From the NCBI GenBank assembly GCA_964548225.1, contig CAZJQP010000104.1, positions 1-15,801 on the forward strand: 15,801 nucleotides of DNA, given 5' to 3'. Each line of letters opens with the position of its first letter. Positions within the stretch are counted from its first letter, which is position 1. The notes beneath the pieces are model-generated. The model was not told the DNA's origin and searched no databases. It saw only the letters and a program-made list of their open reading frames with translations. The DNA comes from CALMEH01 sp964548225 (GTDB lineage: Bacteria; Acidobacteriota; Blastocatellia; Pyrinomonadales; Pyrinomonadaceae). Below, piece by piece: positions 1 through 5,934 of this stretch. Made by a program: the position numbers and the translations under genes.

Positions 1-364
1 GATGCGATTAACTTACTGGTGTCAAAGAACTTAATTATGCACAGGCTTCAATTATATACTTTTGCAGACAAATACGCCAATTTTATATTAGACCTTGTTA
101 ATGCCTCCAGAGTTCTTGCAAAGTCAGCGAAAATTTATCGAAGCGTTTCGGGAAATGTGGGTTTATCACTTTAGGTTCATAGACAAGATTGCTTTTAACT
201 AAAACCTCTAAAATAATTGATAATTGATAATGAATAATTGATAATGTGCTGTATATTCACGATAATTATCAAATTCCAATTCTCAATTATTATTTTAGAG
301 GTTTTTACCTTTATTTATTTTGCCTGACTACTTATCACTTAAGGTAAAATCTGTTTAACCCTAG
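1..364. other. Gene-free left end with no assignable CDS
   Basis: No complete gene can be supported here. A + strand frame is open from the window edge to a TAG at 172-174 (57 codons), which could be the 3' end of a gene starting outside the window. A minus-strand frame ending at 98-100 is also open through about 200 and reads equally plausibly. I recognise neither, so neither is called. Positions 200-307 hold a palindromic repeat described separately. The stretch from 308 to 364 is AT-rich with nothing recognisable. Confidence 0.5.
200..307. repeat. Heptamer-based palindromic intergenic repeat
   Basis: The outer arms (about 200-217 and 289-307) are inverted copies of a TAAAACCTCTAAAATAAT-like sequence. 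Inside the left arm, ATAATTG-type heptamers run in tandem at 213-219, 220-226, 227-233 (ATAATGA), 234-240 and 241-247 (ATAATGT). The right arm (262-290) carries degenerate complementary AT-rich units. The whole could fold as one long imperfect hairpin. It resembles in architecture the short tandemly repeated repetitive (STRR) heptamer sequences of cyanobacteria, but no homology is claimed. Function is unknown. Confidence 0.75.
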
Positions 365-625
365 TAATGACTCGGTAAAAAGTAAAGATTTTATGAACGG
401 GAGAGAAGAAACCGCACTCGGGAGAGTTCTCCCAAGTGCGGTTTCTTCTCTCCCAAGTATGGTTTCTTCTCTCCCGAGTGCGGTATCTTCCCTCCCATCA
501 ACAGGAGAAGAGAAACCGGACGTGGGAGAACTCTCCCAAAATTTGCGGAAAACCAACAAATGTAATGCTTTAGTAAAAAATTGCGAAAGACGAAATAAAG
601 CTCATAATTTTTTACTGAGGCATTA
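365..625. mobile_element. MITE-like element with terminal inverted repeats
   Basis: TAATGACTCGGTAAAAAGT (365-383) is matched in inverted orientation at 607-625 (16 of 19 positions), and a third copy in the left orientation lies at 563-581 (17 of 19 to the right end). Between them is a palindromic array of 21-bp units (399-537). The copy at about 561-584 can pair with about 603-627 to form a strong hairpin. Size, terminal inverted repeats and lack of a transposase gene are what a non-autonomous MITE or REP-type element shows. A clear target-site duplication was not found. The + frame 393-635 and the minus frames across it encode only the array's periodicity and are not called genes. Confidence 0.55.
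399..537. repeat. Palindromic array of 21-bp units
   Basis: Three direct head-to-tail 21-bp copies lie at 434-454, 455-475 and 476-496. Their core is GGTTTCTTCTCTCCC followed by (A/G)AGTGC. An inverted exact-type copy is at 399-419 and a diverged inverted copy at about 503-522. The array is bracketed by GGGAGAGTTCTCCC (420-433) and its exact reverse complement GGGAGAACTCTCCC (524-537). There are no unique spacers between copies, so it is not a CRISPR array. Confidence 0.85.
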
Positions 626-642
626 CAGAACTTGAAAAAGTA

Positions 643-672
643 TTTACGAAATTTCGATCTCAAGTATATAAT
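643..672 (+). promoter_or_regulatory. Candidate sigma70-type promoter for the delta-60 gene
   Basis: A perfect TATAAT box (667-672) is preceded by TTTACG (643-648) with an 18-nt spacer. Transcription would start near 680, about 30 nt before the ATG at 712. It lies just outside the right end of the MITE-like element. The -35 box matches only 4 of 6 positions, so this is a candidate only. Confidence 0.4.
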
Positions 673-711
673 GCTAATCAATCCTGAGTTTTTACAAAAT
701 CAGTTTGCCGA

Positions 712-2016
712 ATGAATATTAAACTTAACAGACGCATTAAAATAGCAAGAGGTTTGATGAAATTTGTTGCGGCAACCATTGGCGTTTTTCTTACTTTTAC
801 GAGTGTTTTTGCGAGTGCCGACTTGGATTTGGCTTTTGGAAACGGGGGAAAGGTTTTTATTAATTTCGGTGATGCCGGGCAAGCTGATTTTGCGAATGCA
901 GTGGTGATCCAACCTGATGGCAAGATTGTTGCCGTTGGGCGCACATACCAAAGTTCGCAGGGCATAAATACTTCAAATTTCGTCATCGTCCGGCTCGAAA
1001 CCAACGGCAATGCTGATTTTTCGTTCGGATTTTTCGGGACAAGAACAACTGATTTTGACGGAAACCGAGACGAAGCCAATACAGTTGCACTTCAGTCTGA
1101 CGGAAAAATCTTAGTCGGTGGTTTTCGTGATACTAATATTTCCACTCGTTTTTCTTTTGCGCTTGCCCGCTACACTTCAAATGGAAATCTTGACACGACA
1201 TTCGGCACGAACGGAAAAGTCGTAACTGATTTTGGTGAAAGGGGCGCGAAAATCAGCAAACTCCTAATTTTGCCGAATGGAAAGATTGTTGCAGTCGGGA
1301 CAAATCAAGGAAATGATTTAATAAATCGGGTAGTAATGGCGGTTTATAATTCAAACGGCAGTCTTGATTCGAGTTTCGGAACAAACGGAAAAATGACACT
1401 CGGCTTTGGCAGAGAAAGTTATTTGGGCGATGCGGCACTCCAATCGGACGGCAAAATTTTGATTTCAATGGGCGCAATTTTTCAAAATTGCAGTAACGTC
1501 AATTGCGACACACTTATTCCGATTCTTACGCGCTTTAATCAATCGCTGAATTTAGACCGTAAATTCGGCAGAAGAAAAGGCAGAGAATACGGTGCGGCGG
1601 GAAGTGAATTCGGTAATCAGAACAGTAGTGCGACTGTTCTGATTGATTCGACAGGAAATATTATTGCAGGCGGAAATCAATTAGTGCGTTATTCCGCAAC
1701 CGGAAATTTTATAAATTTTCTTACGCCGGTAGGTTTTCCGGTTTTTGCTTTGGCTCAAAAAGCAGACGGCAAATTGGTTGCTTGCGGAAACATCACACAA
1801 ACGGCGACATTGGACGATATACGTTTGGCGTTACTCGATAATAACGGAAATAACATTGGCAACGGCATAACCGATGTATTCGGCAAAGATGATGATTGTC
1901 GTGCCGTTGCCGTCCAATCTGACGGGAAAATTTTAGTCGTCGGCAGCACGAAAGTTGATGAAAGCGGAAATTTTTACGATTTCCTCGTTCTCCGTTACAA
2001 TAATATTACGCCCTAA
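712..2016 (+). CDS. Secreted delta-60 repeat (beta-propeller-like) protein
   Basis: The 434-aa product begins with a signal peptide: basic n-region KLNRRIKIARGLMK, hydrophobic stretch about 18-33, likely cleavage after ASA near residue 36. The rest is a run of about seven 55-60-residue repeats. Each has a QxDGKI(V/L)-type strand (residues 67, 128, 187, 244, 311, 349, 402) and most have an (L/A)D..FG.(N/G)GK turn (about 37, 101, 160, 218, 281). This is the signature of delta-60 repeat proteins, predicted to fold as beta-propellers and found in secreted or surface proteins. The fifth and sixth repeats are the most diverged. No C-terminal sorting domain is visible. The ATG at 712 has no Shine-Dalgarno sequence; an ATG at 757 preceded by AAGAGG is a serious alternative and still leaves a usable signal peptide. 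Substrate or partner cannot be inferred. Confidence 0.85.
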   Translation: MNIKLNRRIKIARGLMKFVAATIGVFLTFTSVFASADLDLAFGNGGKVFINFGDAGQADFANAVVIQPDGKIVAVGRTYQSSQGINTSNFVIVRLETNGNADFSFGFFGTRTTDFDGNRDEANTVALQSDGKILVGGFRDTNISTRFSFALARYTSNGNLDTTFGTNGKVVTDFGERGAKISKLLILPNGKIVAVGTNQGNDLINRVVMAVYNSNGSLDSSFGTNGKMTLGFGRESYLGDAALQSDGKILISMGAIFQNCSNVNCDTLIPILTRFNQSLNLDRKFGRRKGREYGAAGSEFGNQNSSATVLIDSTGNIIAGGNQLVRYSATGNFINFLTPVGFPVFALAQKADGKLVACGNITQTATLDDIRLALLDNNGNNIGNGITDVFGKDDDCRAVAVQSDGKILVVGSTKVDESGNFYDFLVLRYNNITP

Positions 2017-2064
2017 TCAATTAGGATTTAGTAGTCTGTTTTTTAAGTTGCTTGGTAATTAAAA

Positions 2065-3555
2065 ATGGAAGTCATTTTATTATTTATTAGAATCTTTCTT
2101 TTTGCAGTTTTCGCAGTAGCGGCAATCGGGAAATTTCTTGATTTGGAAGGTGCGGCAAAATCGGCAAAGGCTTTTGGAACGCCCGATGATTTGGCGAAAA
2201 CTTTTGCGATTTTGATTCCTTTTGCCGAATTGGTTTTCGCGTTTAGTTTGCTTTCTACGAGTTTTGCTTGGCTCGGTGCGATTGGCGTTTTTTTCTTTCT
2301 TTTGATTTTTATCGGTGGGATGATTTCGCAGTTGGCGCAGGGAAATGCGCCTGATTGTCATTGTTTCGGGGCAATTCATTCTGAGCCGGTGAGCAAGAAA
2401 AGTCTGATTCGCAATGTGATTTTTGCGATTCCGGCACTTGTCTTAATTGTGCAAGGCAGAGAAAATCAAGGTTTGAGTTTTTCAGATATGACGCAGGATT
2501 TTGCAATGCAATTTATTTTCGGTCTGGCAATTTTGGTTGCGCTCGGAGCAATTGTTTTTTATTTGAAACGGATTTCCGAACAGCAAAATCAAATTATGCG
2601 GCGGATTGACGTATTGGAGATGGTTTCGCACGACGGCAAAGAAGTCGAGCGCGAAAACGTCGGAAGTTTGGAAGATTCTCTGCCGGTTGGCGCGTTTGCA
2701 CCCGAATTTGTTTTGGAAAATGCCAAAGACGGCAAAGAAGTTGCGCTTGAACATCTTTTGATGGCGGGAAAACCACTTCTGTTTTTCTTCGTCAGCCCGA
2801 ATTGTGTGCCGTGTGCCGAGCTTTTGCCCGAAATTGTAAATTGGCAAAATGAACTTGGTAAAAGATTTAATTTCGTGTTTATTTCGAGCGGAAAGGCAAA
2901 GGAAAATGTCGAAAAATTCGGCGAATCTTTCCGAAATGTTTTGATTCAGAAGGAAAGAGAAGTTGCTACGGAATATTTCACGCCTTGGACTCCAACGGTT
3001 TTAGTTGTTAATGCCGATGGTTTAGTTGCGAGTCGTCCGGCAGTCGGCGATGCGGCGATTCGTGAATTGATTGAAAAAATAAAAACGGAAGCGGAAGCCG
3101 AGTTTTTCGTTCTACCGAAAATTGACACACACGGACACGGACACGAACACGGAACGCCGCCAAAAATAGGCGAAAATGTGCCGGACTTTTCTTTGAAAGA
3201 TTTGCGCGGTAAAGAGTTTTCATCAAAAGATTTTCAGAACCGAAAAACGCTTGTAACATTTTGGTCTATGACTTGCCCACATTGCCAAAATATGTTGGAA
3301 GAACTCAAAAATTGGGATAAAACTAAAGGCGCAGACGCGCCCGATTTGATTGTATTTTCAGATGGCGAAGCCGAAGCTCATAAAAATTTGGATTTGAATT
3401 CACCGATTATTCTTGACAAAGGTTACAAAACCGCAGAAAAATTCGGAATGTTCGGCACACCTTCGGCAGTTTTAGTCAACGAAAAAGGCAAAATTGTTTC
3501 CGAAACCGCCATCGGTGCGGGAAATATTTGGGCTTTAGTCGGAAGAAAGAGGTAA
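2065..3555 (+). CDS. MauE/DoxX-like membrane domain fused to two thioredoxin-like domains
   Basis: The 496-aa protein has four hydrophobic segments (about 2-24, 45-62, 65-87, 114-131) with a DCHCFG motif (C98, C100) after the third, as in MauE-type redox-associated membrane proteins. A fifth membrane segment (about 148-168) leads into a first thioredoxin-like domain (about 204-340; CVPC at 247-250, cis-Pro motif WTPT near 308-311). A linker THGHGHEHG (355-363) follows, then a second TlpA/AhpC-like domain (about 366-490; TCPHC with Cys404 and Cys407, GTPS near 464-467). All three cysteine pairs are intact, which suggests a self-contained thiol-disulfide relay between membrane and envelope. Which side the soluble domains face is uncertain: counting segments from an inside N-terminus puts them outside, but basic residues after segment five (KR, RR) argue the other way. 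The start at 2065 has no clear ribosome binding site. The substrate is unknown. Confidence 0.85.
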   Translation: MEVILLFIRIFLFAVFAVAAIGKFLDLEGAAKSAKAFGTPDDLAKTFAILIPFAELVFAFSLLSTSFAWLGAIGVFFFLLIFIGGMISQLAQGNAPDCHCFGAIHSEPVSKKSLIRNVIFAIPALVLIVQGRENQGLSFSDMTQDFAMQFIFGLAILVALGAIVFYLKRISEQQNQIMRRIDVLEMVSHDGKEVERENVGSLEDSLPVGAFAPEFVLENAKDGKEVALEHLLMAGKPLLFFFVSPNCVPCAELLPEIVNWQNELGKRFNFVFISSGKAKENVEKFGESFRNVLIQKEREVATEYFTPWTPTVLVVNADGLVASRPAVGDAAIRELIEKIKTEAEAEFFVLPKIDTHGHGHEHGTPPKIGENVPDFSLKDLRGKEFSSKDFQNRKTLVTFWSMTCPHCQNMLEELKNWDKTKGADAPDLIVFSDGEAEAHKNLDLNSPIILDKGYKTAEKFGMFGTPSAVLVNEKGKIVSETAIGAGNIWALVGRKR

Positions 3556-3558
3556 GAT

Positions 3559-3637
3559 TTTTAACGCAAAGACGCAAAGGTGCAAAAGCGCAAAGAAATT
3601 TATAAAAAACTTTGCGCCTTTGCGCCTTTGCGTTAAA
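3559..3637. repeat. Octamer-based palindrome immediately upstream of tgt
   Basis: The left arm is four tandem octamers: ACGCAAAG (3564-3571), ACGCAAAG (3572-3579), GTGCAAAA (3580-3587) and GCGCAAAG (3588-3595). The right arm is CTTTGCGC (3610-3617), CTTTGCGC (3618-3625) and CTTTGCGT (3626-3633). With flanking T and A runs it forms a stem of about 28 bp with two mismatches. It ends 6 nt before the tgt ATG, where a ribosome binding site would sit. Confidence 0.85.
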
Positions 3638-3643
3638 AAATAA

Positions 3644-4807
3644 ATGAAATCAATAGATTGGAAAATAATCGCACAAGAAGGCGAAGCGCGGGCGGGAATT
3701 TTGCGGACGCGGCGTTCGGTTATCGAAACGCCTGTTTTTATGCCTGTCGGAACGCAGGCAACAGTCAAAGGGGTGCGTTATGAATTTTTGGAAAATGAAT
3801 TAGATGCGCGGATAATTTTAGGAAATACTTATCATCTTTTTCTTCGTCCGGGCGCAAAAATTATGCGTCAGCTAGGCGGATTGCACAAATTTTCAACGTG
3901 GAATCGTTCGCTTTTAACTGATTCGGGCGGTTTTCAGGTTTTTTCTTTAACCGATTTGCGAAAATTAACTGAAGAAGGCGTTGAATTTCGTTCTCACATT
4001 GACGGAAGCAAAAAATTTCTTTCGCCTGAAGTTTCGATGGAAGTCCAAGCCGCACTTGGCGCGGAAATTGTGATGGTTTTTGATGAATGTCCGCCGGGCG
4101 ATGCCGGATTTGAGCAAACGCAAAAAAGTTTGGAAATGACGGCGCGTTGGGCGCAAAGGTCAAAAAATAGATTTAATGAACTTCAATTAAATAAAGAAGA
4201 TACGGGATGCCTCGAAGCCGAAAATTTGAGCGGACAACAAGCACTTTTTGGAATAATTCAAGGCGCGGGACATCTTGATTTACGCAAACAAAGTTTAGAT
4301 TTGACGACGGAAATCGGTTTTGACGGTTACGCAATCGGCGGTTTGAGCGTTGGCGAAGAAAAGTCTGTGATGTATGAAGTTTTGGAATTTCTTGCGCCGA
4401 AAATGCCGAAAGATGCGCCGCGATATTTGATGGGCGTGGGAACGCCGGAGGATTTGGTCGAAGCGGTTTCACGCGGTGTTGATATGTTCGATTGTGTGAT
4501 GCCAACCCGCAACGGACGCACCGGCGGCGTTTTTACTTCGCACGGAAAATTGAATATCCGAAACGCGAAATTTACCACCGATTCCGAACCTTTGGACAAT
4601 GAATGCGCGTGTTCTGTTTGTCAAAGATACTCACGCGCCTACATTCGACATCTTTATCAAACCGGCGAAATGCTTGCGGCAATGTTGATTTCGCATCACA
4701 ATCTCGCGTTTTTTCTTGACACGATGTTTAAAGTGCGCGAAGCAATTAAAATTGGCAAATTTGCTGAATTTAAACGTGAGTTTTTAGCAAAATTGAGTGA
4801 TAATTAA
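3644..4807 (+). CDS. tgt: tRNA-guanine transglycosylase (queuine/preQ1 tRNA-ribosyltransferase)
   Basis: Tgt exchanges guanine-34 in the anticodon of GUN tRNAs (Asp, Asn, His, Tyr) for preQ1 in bacteria, a step of queuosine synthesis. The 387-aa length is normal. Visible hallmarks are DSGGFQVFSL with the catalytic Asp93, FDECP with Asp147, GIIQG with Gln206, GGLSVGE (232-238) in the base pocket, and VDMFDCVMPTRNGR with the nucleophile Asp283. The zinc site is CACSVC (Cys321, Cys323, Cys326) plus His352 in SHHN. The second Gly of the usual QGG motif is Ala208, a mild deviation. No Shine-Dalgarno sequence precedes the ATG, which directly abuts a long palindrome. Order tgt-yajC-secD-secF is widely conserved in bacteria; here a broken Uma2 gene starts only 3 nt after the tgt stop codon. 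Confidence 0.97.
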   Translation: MKSIDWKIIAQEGEARAGILRTRRSVIETPVFMPVGTQATVKGVRYEFLENELDARIILGNTYHLFLRPGAKIMRQLGGLHKFSTWNRSLLTDSGGFQVFSLTDLRKLTEEGVEFRSHIDGSKKFLSPEVSMEVQAALGAEIVMVFDECPPGDAGFEQTQKSLEMTARWAQRSKNRFNELQLNKEDTGCLEAENLSGQQALFGIIQGAGHLDLRKQSLDLTTEIGFDGYAIGGLSVGEEKSVMYEVLEFLAPKMPKDAPRYLMGVGTPEDLVEAVSRGVDMFDCVMPTRNGRTGGVFTSHGKLNIRNAKFTTDSEPLDNECACSVCQRYSRAYIRHLYQTGEMLAAMLISHHNLAFFLDTMFKVREAIKIGKFAEFKREFLAKLSDN

Positions 4808-4810
4808 GCA

Positions 4811-5514
4811 ATGAGCGTCAAGGTTTTATCACCATCGAAAAATTATTCTTTCCCGACAATTCCGCCGCTCGAAAACGGCGACCGTCTTTCGCGTGAAGAA
4901 TTTCATCGGCGTTATGAAGCGATGCCCCGAAAACGTCAAAGCGGAATTGATTAAAGGAATTGTATATATGGCATCACCTGTTAGGGCTAAAAATCACGGA
5001 GAACCGCACAGCTTGATTATGAGTTGTTTCGGAGTTTATTTTTTGTCAACAAAAGGCGTTAAATTGTTAGACAATACGATTTTTATCGCCAACGAAAAAT
5101 ATGAACCGCAACCGGATACGGTTTTGCGAATAGATGAAAAATACGGCGGAAAATCTTGTTTGAATGACGGTGATTATTTGCAAGGCGCACCTGAATTGGT
5201 TGTCGAGATTGTCTCCAGCACGGCTTTACGATTTGCACGACAAACTTGAACTTTACGAGAAAAAAGGCGTTCAAGAATACATCGTTTGGCGTGTTTTAGA
5301 TAAACAGATTGATTGGTTCGGCTTGGAAAACGGAAAATACCAAAGGTTTTCAGCGAACAAACAAGGAATTATCGAAAGCAAAGTTTTTCCGGGTTTGCGT
5401 TTGAATATAAAAGCGATGCTCGAAGAAAATTTACAGCAGGTTTTAGCTGATTTGCAGAAAGGTTTGCAGAGTAAAAAATATAAAGAATTTGCTAAACATC
5501 TTTCCTTGCTTTGA
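4811..5514 (+). pseudogene. Frameshifted Uma2-family (DUF820) PD-(D/E)XK nuclease-like gene
   Basis: The reading is spread over three frames. From ATG 4811 it gives MSVKVLSPSK...REEFHRRYEAMP. It then continues one frame over as ENVKAELIKGIVYMASP, and a second shift leads to YDLHDKLELYEKKGVQEYIVW, ending at TGA 5512-5514. The first break is explained by one extra C in CCCC (4925-4928), the second by one extra T, or two lost bases, near 5224-5228. Joined, the protein would be about 233 aa, normal for Uma2. It keeps the family's nuclease-like residues QPD, PELVVEIVS and the Lys of YDLHDK. Whether the breaks are true decay or assembly errors cannot be told from sequence alone. It starts 3 nt after tgt, so it was probably co-transcribed, and its tail contains the likely yajC promoter. 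Uma2 proteins are common lineage-expanded proteins of poorly known role. Confidence 0.85.
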
Positions 5515-5539
5515 AAATTTCACGCCGTTTTGTCATAAT
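5511..5539 (+). promoter_or_regulatory. Strong sigma70-type promoter for yajC-secDF
   Basis: TTGAAA (5511-5516) and CATAAT (5534-5539) are separated by 17 nt, and TGT directly before the -10 box gives an extended -10. Transcription would start near 5546, about 24 nt before the yajC ATG at 5570. The -35 box overlaps the stop codon of the upstream Uma2 remnant. This would free yajC, secD and secF from read-through of tgt. Confidence 0.6.
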
Positions 5540-5569
5540 GGACGTTTTTCGGTCTGCTCTAAATTTACA

Positions 5570-5866
5570 ATGAATATATTTGCTTTAATTTTTCAAGATG
5601 GCGGCGGAATTCTTCAGATACTTCCGATGTTTGCCATAATGATTGCGATTTTTTACTTTTTGGTTATTCGTCCGCAGAAAAAACAACAACAGGAACTTAA
5701 AGATATGATTGCCGGCTTGAAGGCGGGTGATGAAGTTATCACCAACGGCGGAATCGTCGGCAAAATCAAAGAAGTAAGAGATCAAAGTTTTATAATTATG
5801 AGCGCGGAAAAATCTCTGCTCGAAATCGGTAAGCAAGCCGTCATCGGCAAAAAGCCTGTGGAATAG
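5570..5866 (+). CDS. yajC: Preprotein translocase accessory subunit YajC
   Basis: YajC is a small single-span membrane protein that associates with SecDF and the SecYEG translocon. The 98-aa product shows the standard plan: a short N-terminus, one transmembrane helix (about 14-34) ending in VIRPQKKQQQE, then a cytoplasmic domain with LKAGDEVITNGGIVGKI (50-66), the family signature. The frame is open back to 5489, but that would add 27 residues with no family resemblance and overlap the upstream gene, so the ATG at 5570 is preferred. No Shine-Dalgarno sequence is visible. It lies directly upstream of secD, as in most bacteria. Confidence 0.95.
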   Translation: MNIFALIFQDGGGILQILPMFAIMIAIFYFLVIRPQKKQQQELKDMIAGLKAGDEVITNGGIVGKIKEVRDQSFIIMSAEKSLLEIGKQAVIGKKPVE

Positions 5867-5925
5867 TTAGTAGTTATATAGTTGGTTGCTGATTTGGTGT
5901 TTGTAGCTAACTATTAACAACTAGC
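5866..5925. repeat. Heptamer-based palindrome between yajC and secD
   Basis: The left arm reads GTTAGTA, GTTATAT, A, GTTGGTT, GCT (5866-5890). The right arm reads AGCTAAC, TATTAAC, AACTAGC (5905-5925). Pairing is imperfect. The left arm begins at the last base of the yajC stop codon and the right arm ends 9 nt before the secD ATG. It shares its GTTGGTTGCT apex and its AGCTAAC unit with the element between exbB and exbD. Confidence 0.7.
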
Positions 5926-5934
5926 AAAATAAGT

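Noticed and set aside
1..174. Open frame running in from the left edge, possible 3' end of a gene
   Set aside because: 57 codons with no recognisable motif, and a competing minus-strand frame (98 to about 210) reads equally well; evidence is insufficient for either.
399..537. CRISPR-like repeat array
   Set aside because: Units are directly adjacent without unique spacers, are partly inverted, and no cas gene is nearby.
393..635. 80-codon + strand ORF with repeated SSLPS-type units
   Set aside because: It simply translates the 21-bp repeat array, which keeps every frame open; no ribosome binding site, and overlapping frames on the other strand look the same.
391..681. Minus-strand ORF with GEKKPHLGE-type repeats
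   Set aside because: Antisense reading of the same repeat array and of the element's terminal hairpin; no start signal.
678..1079. 133-codon minus-strand ORF
   Set aside because: Lies antisense to the signal peptide and first repeats of the delta-60 protein, whose repeat pattern proves the + strand is coding.
5489..5569. Longer N-terminus for YajC
   Set aside because: Would overlap the Uma2 remnant and span the promoter; YajC proteins begin shortly before the membrane helix, as from ATG 5570.
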